From the NCBI GenBank assembly GCA_020722575.1, contig DYKN01000008.1:22295-86294 (forward strand): a stretch of 64,000 nt of DNA, read 5' to 3'. The notes beneath the pieces are model-generated. The model was not told where the DNA came from and made no database searches. It was given only the letters and a program-made list of their open reading frames with translations. Shown here in pieces: positions 42,328 to 53,300 of the stretch (position 1 is the first letter of the stretch; each line of letters begins with the position of its first letter). This DNA comes from Rikenella microfusus (GTDB lineage Bacteria; Bacteroidota; Bacteroidia; Bacteroidales; VadinHA17). A program made the position numbers and the translations under genes.

Positions 42328-45240
42328 ATGAGTGACGAAGTAAAGGTAACAAGATTAAGTAAAGCAGCCCGTGAATTCAATGTCGGGATTTCCACCATTG
42401 TGGAGTTCCTTCATAAGAAGGGTTTTAATCTTGACCCTAATCCAAATACAAAACTACCCCCTGAAGCTTATGCCCTTCTTGTGAAAGAATACAGTACGGA
42501 TATTACCGCCAAGAAAGAATCTGAAAAATTGTTGCTGAAGAACCTTTCACGGAAAAAAGAATCTGTTTCTATTGAAGATATTGGTTCAAAACCTGAAGTT
42601 GAAGAGCCTGAAACCGAAAGTGAAATATTGATTAAAGATCCGCTTACCGGAAAAATCAAGGAAATACTTCCGGAAAAAATAAAACCTTCAATTAAGATTC
42701 TTGGAAAGATAGAACTGGATAAGCCTGCTGGGCCGAAGGTTGAAATAACCGAAGAGAAAGTCAGGGAGAAAAAAGAAATAACTGAGGTTAAAGAAGAGAA
42801 AAAAACCTCTATTATCGAAGTTCAGCCGGAAAAAGAAAAGCCTGAGAAAAAAGAAGTTCCGGTTGACATACCTGAAGAGGAACTTTCCGGCGTACAGGCT
42901 GATGTAAAACCTTCAATTACTACAACAGTTTCTGATGAAGATATTTCAACCGGTTCAACAGAAGTAATTGTTGAAGAACAGGTAAAGGAAGAGCCTGTTG
43001 AAACAGAATCGATTGTTTCAGAAGAAAAACTACAATCAGATGAAACTGTAAAGATCGAACCTGAACCTGCAACTATCGAGGAAGAACCTCATAGCACTTT
43101 CAAATTACCGCCCGATTTAAGAATCACCGGACCAACAGTTATTGGCAAAATTGATCTTCCAGTTGAAGAAAAGAAAAAACCCGTAAAGGTTGAAATCGAT
43201 GAAGAGTTCCGCCACAGGAGGAAAAAGAGAAAAAGAATTTCAAAGGATAAGGAGGTCATTCCTGTTGTTAAACGGGGTGTTTCTGAAAAGAGAGAAAAGG
43301 TAAGAATGCCTGTTAAGAAACGGCATGTAAGAGCTGAAGTTGATGAGGAGGAGGTTCAAAAACAGATCAAGGAGACACTTGCCAGGTTAACTGCAAAAAC
43401 CAAATCAAAGGGGGTTAAATACAGGAGAGAGAAACGTGAGGCAATAAGTGCAAAACAAAAAGAAATGTCTGAGCTTCAAGAGCTCGAGAAGAAGACGCTT
43501 AAAGTCACTGAATTTGTCTCAGCAAATGAACTGGCAGCAATGATGAATGTTCCGGTTACAGATGTTATTTCCACTTGTATGAACCTTGGTCTTTTCGTTT
43601 CAATTAATCAGAGGCTTGACGCTGAAACAATGGCTATTGTTGCAGATGAATTTGGTTACAAGGTTCAGTTTATTAGTGCCGAATTACTTGAAGGTGTTTC
43701 AGAAGAAGAAGACAGGCCTGAAGATCTTAAATCAAGGCCTCCTATTGTAACAGTTATGGGGCATGTTGACCATGGCAAGACAAAACTTCTCGATTATATA
43801 AGGAATACAAACGTTATTGCAGGAGAAGCAGGAGGCATCACACAGCATATCGGAGCTTACAGCGTCACTCTGAATAATGGAAGGCAGATAACTTTTCTGG
43901 ATACTCCCGGGCATGAAGCATTTACTGCCATGCGCGCACGTGGAGCCCAGATTACGGATATTGCAATCATTGTGATTGCCGCCGACGATGGAGTAATGCC
44001 TCAGACGGTAGAAGCTATAAATCACGCTGCAGCTGCAGGTGTACCGATTATTTTTGCAATTAACAAGATTGACAAGCCAACATCCAACCCAGACAGAATC
44101 AGAGAAGAACTGGCAAACATGAACTACATTGTCGAGGAGTGGGGCGGAAAATATCAATCTCAGGAAATTTCTGCAAAAACAGGGCTAAATGTTGACCTTC
44201 TTCTCGAAAAAGTTCTACTCGAAGCCGATCTCCTCGACCTTAAGGCTAACCCTGATAAAGAGGCTCATGGAACGGTTATTGAATCATCTCTCGACAGGGG
44301 GAAAGGCTATATAGCAACTGTACTTGTGAAAACAGGAACATTGCGAATTGGAGATATTGTACTTGCAGGAGCCTATTACGGACGCGTAAAAGCCCTATTC
44401 AATGAACGAGGAAACAGGGTTCTGGAAGCAGGCCCTTCAACACCGGTACTTTTAACAGGCCTTAATGGTGCTCCTCAGGCTGGTGATAAGTTCGACGTAA
44501 TGAAAAGCGAACGTGAAGCAAAAGAAATAGCCACCAGGAGAGCCCAGCTTCAGAGAGAACAGGAACTGCGCACCCAGAAACATATTACCCTTGATGAAAT
44601 AGGTCGCAGAATTGCCATCGGTAACTTCCAGGAACTAAACCTTATTATAAAAGGCGACATGGACGGCTCAGTCGAAGCTTTGAGCGATTCACTGATCAAA
44701 CTATCAAACGAACAGGTTCAGGTTAACATAATCCATAAGGCTGTAGGTCAAATATCTGAATCCGACATCCTGCTTGCCGCTGCTTCAAATGCAGTTATTA
44801 TTGGGTTTCAGGTACGACCTTCGATGAACGCACGTAAATTAGCCGAAAAGGAACAGATTGATGTCCGGCTCTATTCTATCATTTACGATGCTATTGAAGA
44901 ACTAAAAGCTGCTATCGAAGGCATGCTTATGCCCGAAGTAAAGGAAGAGGTTATAGCCACTCTTGAAATTAAAGAAGTCTTCAAAATAAGTAAAGTAGGA
45001 ACTGTCGCAGGATGTATTGTACGTGAAGGAAAAATCACAAGGAGTTCAAAAGTGCGCGTTATTCGTGATGGTATTGTAATATATACAGGCGAGCTTGGCT
45101 CCCTTAAACGTTTTAAAGATGATGTTAAGGAAGTTGTCGCCGGTCAGGAATGCGGACTCAATATCCAAAACTTCAATGATATAAAAGCTGGAGATGTAAT
45201 TGAAGCTTATCAGGAAGTTGAAGTAAAGAAGACACTATAA
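42328..45240 (+). CDS. infB: Translation initiation factor IF-2
   Basis: IF-2 is the GTPase that brings initiator fMet-tRNA to the 30S subunit. The 970-residue protein starts with a short winged domain ([20 protein letters not shown]), then a long, highly charged Glu/Lys/Pro linker (about 70-390), a second IF2_N-like domain ([20 protein letters not shown]), and the G domain with [20 protein letters not shown] (G1), [10 protein letters not shown] (G2), DTPGHEAF (G3) and NKIDKP (G4). Domains II to IV follow, ending with the initiator-tRNA binding C-terminal barrel. The initiator tRNA itself is at 63657-63728. It converges on the membrane protein gene, the stops being 4 bases apart. Confidence 0.96.
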   Translation: MSDEVKVTRLSKAAREFNVGISTIVEFLHKKGFNLDPNPNTKLPPEAYALLVKEYSTDITAKKESEKLLLKNLSRKKESVSIEDIGSKPEVEEPETESEILIKDPLTGKIKEILPEKIKPSIKILGKIELDKPAGPKVEITEEKVREKKEITEVKEEKKTSIIEVQPEKEKPEKKEVPVDIPEEELSGVQADVKPSITTTVSDEDISTGSTEVIVEEQVKEEPVETESIVSEEKLQSDETVKIEPEPATIEEEPHSTFKLPPDLRITGPTVIGKIDLPVEEKKKPVKVEIDEEFRHRRKKRKRISKDKEVIPVVKRGVSEKREKVRMPVKKRHVRAEVDEEEVQKQIKETLARLTAKTKSKGVKYRREKREAISAKQKEMSELQELEKKTLKVTEFVSANELAAMMNVPVTDVISTCMNLGLFVSINQRLDAETMAIVADEFGYKVQFISAELLEGVSEEEDRPEDLKSRPPIVTVMGHVDHGKTKLLDYIRNTNVIAGEAGGITQHIGAYSVTLNNGRQITFLDTPGHEAFTAMRARGAQITDIAIIVIAADDGVMPQTVEAINHAAAAGVPIIFAINKIDKPTSNPDRIREELANMNYIVEEWGGKYQSQEISAKTGLNVDLLLEKVLLEADLLDLKANPDKEAHGTVIESSLDRGKGYIATVLVKTGTLRIGDIVLAGAYYGRVKALFNERGNRVLEAGPSTPVLLTGLNGAPQAGDKFDVMKSEREAKEIATRRAQLQREQELRTQKHITLDEIGRRIAIGNFQELNLIIKGDMDGSVEALSDSLIKLSNEQVQVNIIHKAVGQISESDILLAAASNAVIIGFQVRPSMNARKLAEKEQIDVRLYSIIYDAIEELKAAIEGMLMPEVKEEVIATLEIKEVFKISKVGTVAGCIVREGKITRSSKVRVIRDGIVIYTGELGSLKRFKDDVKEVVAGQECGLNIQNFNDIKAGDVIEAYQEVEVKKTL

Positions 45241-45244
45241 CATT

Positions 45245-46732
45245 TTACCTGTCCCCGATAATACTGTGTACTCGCTTTGTACAGAAAATATCATGATGTT
45301 TCATTTCTTCTTTAATTTCATATCTATCGAAAAATTGACGGTTTAATTCACCCTCAAGCAATACTGACCTGGATAAAGGCATAATACTCAAACAATCAGT
45401 ATAAATCTTCCTCCCCTCCGATAGAGAATTATCAATTATTTTTAAAAGTGATTCCAGATCACCACCTTTCAGTTGAATAACTGCCGGAGATTTTAAAATA
45501 TTCCCCCACCCGGGCTCTCCTGTCTTATAAAAAATCATTCCCACTATAAGTTGGTCATCCCTTGCAATAACAACCGCGTTATCCTCATGTAGAATTTTTT
45601 CACAAAGATATTCTTCAGTGATACCAACCTGCCTGTTAAGAGGAATAATGCCATAAAACAGGTTCCATATCAGGAGCCCGGCCAGAAGAAAAGAAAATGA
45701 CTTTTCGACACCATTGCAAATAACCCCCGTGGATATAATAAGCAATACGGGTATCATTACCATGAATTCAGCATTCCCTTTTGAAAAAACCGCAAAAAGG
45801 AACATTAATCCAGCAATTATTGCATTTATGGCAGCAAACTGTGAAAATCTGTTATTTATCCTGATATTTTTTACTTGAATAAAAGAAACAAGGAATAGAC
45901 AAATCGAAATTATTCCGGGAATCATCCAGAGAATATTCTCTTTCAGCATATTGAACAAATAACCATGAACCTGTATAAAGCTTCTCAGCAGATTTACGAC
46001 AGAAAGAAAAATGCCAGTAAGTGAAACTCCAAAAAGTTTTTTTAATGGCTCAATATCTGCTAATTCGGTCAGGAATTCAGAATCAGGTTGAATCCCTGTT
46101 TCCAGAAGGACAATAAAATAGGAAACCGGAATAATAAATGAAATTGTAAGGGATATCAGTAAAATTTTCCATTTTCCATTAATTGCAGCAGATATAATTA
46201 TACATGCCCACCAGAATATATAGCTAAAGTGGAACAGCACTGCAAGTGAAGCCATAAAAACCGAAATCATTTCATATGAACGTTTTCCGGAGATTAAGTA
46301 TCGGTACAGATATAAAAGTGAAACGAGTCCGAAAAACAGTGGAATTATATACGTCTCGTTTTCCGTTGCATATCTCATTACCGAAAATGATGTTCCACAC
46401 AGTGCTGCAGTAAGGAGTGCTACTGATTCCTTCTTCCCTGTAAGTCTGATAATCCGAACCACCACATAAACAGAGAGAGCTGCAAAAATTGCGTTCATAG
46501 TCTTCAGACTGGCAAGTGTATCAACACCAGCTTTCAGCGGCAAAAAGCAAAAAAGCCACCCGGTAACGTTGTACAACAGGTGAAAAGGGTGGAAAAGGCC
46601 AGTATTATATTTTATACAGGCCGCATAGTGCCATGCATCAGTAGTTGAAAACCCACAGGGGAAAAAAAGATATATTCCCAGAAAGATAAGAGTCAGGACT
46701 CCCGGCAGATTTTTCCTGAGAATTTCTCTCAT
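45245..46732 (-). CDS. Polytopic membrane protein, GT-C glycosyltransferase-like
   Basis: A 495-residue inner membrane protein with roughly eleven hydrophobic segments and a soluble C-terminal part of about 110 residues. An acidic motif after the first segment (FSTTDAWHYAACIKYNTGLF, with FHPFHLLYN behind it) resembles the catalytic loop of GT-C glycosyltransferases and DUF2723-type proteins, which move sugars from polyprenyl carriers. This resemblance is weak, and no family can be named with confidence. The C-terminal part (NAVVIARDDQLIVGMIFYKT) looks like a Rossmann-type segment. It follows gcvH after 15 bases on the same strand, so it may be its last operon partner without a functional link. 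Confidence 0.65.
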   Translation of the reverse strand: MREILRKNLPGVLTLIFLGIYLFFPCGFSTTDAWHYAACIKYNTGLFHPFHLLYNVTGWLFCFLPLKAGVDTLASLKTMNAIFAALSVYVVVRIIRLTGKKESVALLTAALCGTSFSVMRYATENETYIIPLFFGLVSLLYLYRYLISGKRSYEMISVFMASLAVLFHFSYIFWWACIIISAAINGKWKILLISLTISFIIPVSYFIVLLETGIQPDSEFLTELADIEPLKKLFGVSLTGIFLSVVNLLRSFIQVHGYLFNMLKENILWMIPGIISICLFLVSFIQVKNIRINNRFSQFAAINAIIAGLMFLFAVFSKGNAEFMVMIPVLLIISTGVICNGVEKSFSFLLAGLLIWNLFYGIIPLNRQVGITEEYLCEKILHEDNAVVIARDDQLIVGMIFYKTGEPGWGNILKSPAVIQLKGGDLESLLKIIDNSLSEGRKIYTDCLSIMPLSRSVLLEGELNRQFFDRYEIKEEMKHHDIFCTKRVHSIIGDR

Positions 46733-46747
46733 TACAGATTTTTCCGG

Positions 46748-47128
46748 TCAGGCACCTACAAGATCCCTGTAAGCATCCGGACCAAGCAATTCGTCAATTT
46801 CCGAAGGGTCTGTTATCCTGATACGAATCATCCATCCTTTCCCATAAGGATCTTTATTGACCAGTTCGGGTGATGACTCAATGTCACTATTCATTTCAAG
46901 TATCTCACCGCCTACAGGCATAAAAATGTCTGATACTGTTTTCACTGCCTCAATAGTACCAAATGATTCTCCCTTCTTGAGCGTTTCTCCTATGGTCTCA
47001 ATCTCAATAAATACTATATCGCCAAGCTCATTCTGGGCAAAATCGGTAATGCCAACATAACCGTACTCTCCTTCCACCTTAAGCCATTCATGGTCTTTGG
47101 TGTATTTAAGATTCTCAGGAATGTTCAT
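46748..47128 (-). CDS. gcvH: Glycine cleavage system H protein
   Basis: GcvH is the lipoyl-carrying shuttle of the glycine cleavage system, which splits glycine to CO2, ammonia and a one-carbon unit. The 126-residue protein has the family length, [13 protein letters not shown] near the start, and the lipoylated Lys63 in [12 protein letters not shown]. The C-terminal [13 protein letters not shown] is also typical. GcvP and GcvT genes are not in the window. It lies 192 bases downstream of sprA on the same strand, a neighbourhood that recurs in Bacteroidota; it may have its own promoter in that gap, but none is clear. Confidence 0.96.
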   Translation of the reverse strand: MNIPENLKYTKDHEWLKVEGEYGYVGITDFAQNELGDIVFIEIETIGETLKKGESFGTIEAVKTVSDIFMPVGGEILEMNSDIESSPELVNKDPYGKGWMIRIRITDPSEIDELLGPDAYRDLVGA

Positions 47129-47320
47129 AACTTATGAATTAATTAAATTTTCAATTTATCACTCTACCAAAAATAAATAAATTTTATATAATGAAAGCTG
47201 CAAAAAATCATTTATGTAAGTTTATTATTATGTACCAATGGATTAATCTTCTTTAAAGTAAAAAATTCAATTCACGAATTATTTGCTGATTAAAGGTTTC
47301 AGGGTAGATGTTTTTTGACT

Positions 47321-50300
47321 TTACTGGACCAGGGTAAAGCGGAGGCTGAATCCGAAGTTTGTGTTTGAAGTTGGAAAAGTACTGGCAACGAACGGGTTGT
47401 TAACAGTATGATCGGCGAAGATCTGCAGGTTAAATCTATCGCTCAGAACATAGTCAGCGCTTGAACCTATGGTTATTACTTTCGATCCAACTACTGGTTG
47501 ATTTACATTTTCAATCAATTTACGGGCAATTGTTTTATTATCTCGTATCGAAAGGTTAAATCTAACATTCAGGTCACTTTTGAGAGCTTTTTGACCTCCT
47601 CCGGTTTTCAGTATTATCTGAACATTATCAAACCTGTAACCTGCTCCCACGACAATTTCATTACTTCTTGAATCGGCAATCTGATTGCTTGTTAGATTAA
47701 GAGAAACTGTTCTTGACTTCCTCCATTCAATTCTTGTGGAAAGGCTGTTTTTCCAGTTCATGTCGATATTCAAAAGTGGACTGAACTGTTCATTGATTGT
47801 TACAACATTTATTTCATATTTTGAGATATAGTTATTCTGAAGATCTCTTACACGGCTGATACCATCAGGTCCAGGAGAATATTTAAGGTTGGTGGTGAAC
47901 GAGCTTATTGAATAAGTACTTCTATATTGGTGCGACAGGTTGACTGAAGTGAAAACTGATTGTATAAAGCTAAATCTTGAGAGTCCATCGAAATTTATTC
48001 TCCAGTTGGGCATCATCCGTAACGCTGAAGGAAAAGTTTCGAGTGTTACTTTTTCAGGGTCACTTCTTGTATAAGCAGCAAGGAATGCAGGAATAAGTAC
48101 CTCTCTTGAGGTTTGTCCATATCCGTTTTTATATGGTCCTCCAAGTGGGTCTCCAGTAACGGGGTCCACATCAGGGTTATATCCCGGGTCCAGTTTCCTC
48201 CGTTCTTCTGATCTTCTTCGGGAAACGATTTCAGTATAATACCTGAATGCCTCATATGCAGGAGATATATAATCGTTTTTCTTTGAAATCTTCTCAAAAG
48301 CTGTTCCCCATGAAATTATTGATATAGTAAAATTACCTGAAATAATTTTATTTCTTGTGCTGTCGGGAAAATTACCATTTTTATCGGCCATATAATATGC
48401 CGAGATTGCTTCATTATATCTCCTATCGGCAGTAAGATCAATACGAAGGCCCGGGAACAGTTCAATAAGGCTTCGAGCTGAAATAGTCTGTCCGTTTGTA
48501 AACGTAGCGGGGGTATTTAATAATGTATCTTTCGACAGCCAACCGTTTTCAACTGCTCTGTCAAAGAATTTCAAATCGCCATAACCAAGAATGAAAGGCC
48601 ATCCCGGGGCAAAAACATCATTGTGCCTTTCCATTCCAAGGAAGTTTGTTCCTGGCATATAACCCGGCAGTATCTGCCCCTGGTTATTGGTAAAGGTCAA
48701 TGATATATTTCGTATTCCCAGCAGTGCCCTCATCAGATATTCGCCTGCAACAATAGCAGGGTTACGCTTCTTTATCACTTTACCCTCAATAACAACTCTG
48801 GCATTATCTGCATTTCTGGAAGCAGTAAATGTAATCCTGTTCTCGTTTACCACCACAAATTTGCCCGTCACTTCCTTGCCGGAAGCATCATAGACCTTAA
48901 CTGTAACATCTCTCGTTTTAAGATTATGAGTTATTGTGCGTGAGGTGCCCTGTCTGAAGTTAACTCTTTCTCTTGTAAAGTTCACGGTATTGAATTCTGG
49001 TTTCATACGAATCCTGGCATCAGGTCGTGTATTGTTTTCAACAGTCCGGAAAAACTTCACCTTATTATACAGGGTTGTTAATGCTCCGCTGGCTGTAAAG
49101 GTGAAATCATTACGATTCTTGATTGTATTTCCAAGGTTAATGTTTAATGAATCAGGGAAAAGAGGGCCTGCAAGCCATGTATAGTCGGCGCTATACCTCA
49201 TGTTAGCATTTACCCAGCCAAGCAGCGGTAGTTTGTTAACCGGCAAATTATAATTAATGTTCAGAAAATGGTTATAATTGACTGTACGTCCAAGATTTTT
49301 GAGATTTGTAAGTACTGAATCTTTCCATGTTTCATATTGATTTGCATACCTTTTTCTATCAACACCTCCGGGAGGTTCATCGATTCTTGCGATGCTTGTT
49401 GCAGTAAAATCGAATTTCAGCTGGCGGGTTATGTCATATTTAATATCATATATCCGGCTCCATTCAAAATCCTTCCGATAAGATGGCGTAACTTTCAAAT
49501 ATGGATTATTAATATTTCTGGTAATTACTTCATTATAATATCTGCTCAGATCGGTGCGGAACGAAATGCTTTGGGGGAACAGGTACAGATTAAAATCCTT
49601 TATAATTCGGAATATGGATGCATTAAGTGGTTTGATGTTCCTGAAAGGAGCAATATTTGTGGGCTGGCTTTGGAAATTATAATTTATTCCGCCTCTTATT
49701 GTTTTTTCGAGGTCAAGTTCTGTTTTGATGTTTGAACGATAAACTTCGTTAAATGTGTAGTTAACAGTTAGGTTTGCTGGGTCCCACGGGTGTGGCTTTT
49801 TACCTCTTATGTTCACTCCTGCATTGCTTATGGTCAATGTTTTACGCCTGGCATAGTCCTGTGATATTGTTTTAATTGAATCTCGTTCTGCCCTGTTTCG
49901 TGCTTCTACCAATGATTTTTTGAATGGCATATCAGGGTCGAGAGGGTTAAACTGGGGTTTCACGATCATTTCTGAATATCCCACATAAACAGGGAGTCGT
50001 ACATTTGCTTTCTCGGGAAAGAATTTTCCCATTTCAAGGGTTGAGGAGATATCGTATTTAACAACCTGTTCCTTGCTTCTTTCATTAACCTTTTTATCAA
50101 TACTTCCCCAGCCTGGAGTGCTTGTTTGTCCTACCATATCAACCACTCCGAAGTCGGCCAGACGTGCCTGCAGATGTGCATTGGCGGCCCAGCCGCTGTT
50201 TTCAACAAAATCACTCAGCCGTAATTCATTAACCCATATCTCCCCCGATTTAGGCTGACCGTCATCATTAACAGGATTTCTTGTCCTGGATGGATTTCTT

Positions 50301-53300
50301 ACACCAACCATTATTACCTTCACATTACTCAGATTAGGATTACCCGAAACAGATATCCTGTTGTTACCAGATATATATACAAAGACATCTGAAATGCTCA
50401 ATGTCGAACCTGGCTTCTGCAATTCTCTGTTTCTTGCCAGTTTAGCCTCCTGTAATATAGATAGATTAATTATAAACCTGTTATCTTCAGGCCAGACAAT
50501 TGCACGATGATTCTCATTACTGTTGTTATAACGACCCGGTGGAGTAACCTTAAGAGGTATTTCAAACTCATAAAAGTTATTTTTATAATCTGAGCCCACT
50601 CTTATAAATGCGGTTAGTTCATCATCAATCAGAGGTTCTCCTATCAGTGCTTCTGCATGAACCTCCATCCTGAGTTGACGATACTGCCTGATATCCAGAT
50701 TTACTGTTTTGAAAGCAGCCCTTGCATCACCATCCTCAAGGTTGTGAACCCTGAGTACCATTGATTGCTCATTAAGCTGCCGGAGCTGGGGATTGGAGGG
50801 ATCAATAATCCTTGTAAATCCGGGCGGAAGTACATAATTGACAGGCATTTTGCCACTATTTTCCTCTATGCTTACTGAACTTATCTCAAACGAACCATCT
50901 TCCTGTTCAGGGACTGTTATCCTTTCGCTGCCTTCCTTAAAGGATATATTGTATTTACGCCATTCTGCCCTGACCAGATCAAGTTTTGCTAACCTCATAA
51001 TAACAGGTTCCTCAAAATTCCTGAGGAACATTCTCATAAACCTTATAGATTTAAAATCCCTTATAGCCCCGACTACTCTTTCATAATCGGTAACAGGTAT
51101 TTTGAACTGATACCATTTAACTTTTGATTTCTCACCGTTTGCAAGTGTTGCGTTATACTCAATCTCATCTACGATAAAGTTTTTCCCCACCATCATGTCT
51201 TCCGGTCGGAGGCTTACCCTGTACTGATAATAGCTTTCGGTTTCACTCAGTGTATTGTCTCTGTTGATATCTTCCATATCGGGAAGTGTTGTACCGGTTG
51301 TAGGGTAATTTTCCAGTGACATTTCTGCTGTTGGAGAATTTCCTTCAGGGCCATTATAGTTTTTATATCGTTCGAGTATGCCGAGTCGGAGCCTGTCATA
51401 GTCTGAGCCCCTGTAATAATGGAAGTTATCTCCAGATGGGTCTTTAAGATAAGCTTCATAAGCTTCCTGTGAAAGAATTGACTGAAGTGCCTGAAGGTAT
51501 GATTCATGAAATGATCTTTCATCATCATCTTTAAGCCCGTCGAATCCCACATCTTGATATTGTCTTGATTGAGGATCGTTGTCGAAGGCATGAACCACGG
51601 CCTGAATGGTAGGTACACGACCCCATGCAGTGGTATCGACATTTTTTACTTCAGGTGATCCCGGCAGACCGTTCTCAAAACTTTTTCTCGAGTCTTTAAG
51701 AATATCTTCCGAAACATTTCCAAGGTTAAAATAAAGATCGCCTCCTTTGTGTTCAGGATTTTCCACAAACGGATCCATCAACCAGAATTTTATATACTGA
51801 ATATTTGCCATTTCAAAATCGCTTGTAAGAATCTCTCTCATCATTCCTCCCCATCTTGAAGTGGGGTTCTTCAGGGTACCGTTGCTGTTTAGACCTGCCG
51901 AATATGCAGAGGGAGCAGTATCAAAGTTATAGGGTCCCCTTTCATCTGGATAAAAAGCCACATTAAGAACCCCTATTGTTGTAGGCACGCCACTCGGACT
52001 TTCTTTATAAGGGAATATCTCAGTTTCAAAAACCTCTCTAACAAAATGGCTCGATTGTTCATCGGGGTTTTCTTTCAAATGCTGCGGCGTTGAAGAACCA
52101 TTGCGAAGGAAAAGCGGATCAATCACGTACCATGATAGTTTGGCCCTGTTAAATCCGGAGGCAAGGTGATTGTTGAGCCTGGCTTCAGGGAAAAGATTGT
52201 CCTGCCCCTGTGGTATACTGGCAAGGCTCCATGCATTGAATGATTTAAGGTCAAGTGGGATCTCACTGGCCTCAAAATCATCTATATATGAATTTCCTGC
52301 ACTTGAAATCGCTTTTGAATGACCTGGAATGAGATGGGCAAATTCCCCAAAAAAAGAAATTGTTGAAGGAGCCCTCGTATTTAAAAAAGGGAGTTTATCA
52401 ATAATATTGGTAAGCAGTTGTGATTCTGACTTATATGATGTATTCAGCCCCCAGATAGTATTTGATATCGGTTCTTCTCCAAAATTAACCTTTTGTGTAT
52501 AAGGTCTTTCATTAAGGTGAAGTATTGTACCTCCGATATTAAAATTATTATTTATCCTGTAATCAAGATGTGTGCCCACAAGAGTTTTAGTCTGAAAACC
52601 AAAGAATTGATTACTCTCAAGTGACACCTGGATGGGTGTTTCAGAATCAATCAATGCCTGATTAATAATCTTCACCGTTCCAAGGTTGTAATCCACAACA
52701 AAGTCGACGTTTTCACTGAGTACGACGCCCCCGGCAGTAACCTTTACAGCTCCCTGTGGTATGCTGGCAGCATTTAACTGTATCTCCGAGCCTGAAGCGG
52801 ATGAGTATTGACCTGTAATTCTGAATTTATTCTTTTCCGCTATTTGTTTGGCTACCGTTTGCGTTGAATCGTACAACTCCTGAAATACGTATTTATCAGC
52901 TATTTTAGGATCGCTGAATTGTTTCCTCAAATAACTCCCGAATGGTTCATTTACCGGAAACATTATCCTTCCTCTGGTAGACATTATGGTTGCATCTTCA
53001 ATAAAATCAAACACTCCATCAGGTTCTCTGTCGAGTTGCGAGTTCAGTTTATCAAGACCAAGCAACTGGAGAAGAATTTTATTTGACAGGTTACCTTCGG
53101 GAATATAGTTGATCGAGTTTCCAGTTTTATCATCCTGATATAAAACATGCAATTCAAAGTTCTTTCTTTCGACTCTTCCTGCTCCCAGAGAATATATATT
53201 TTTCATCATGAGTTTCCATGTAGGGAGTTTGGGGCTAAGAGTAGTACCTTTAATAAGTTTCAGAACAAGTGTCCTGGGGGCGACCACACCGTCGGTCGAA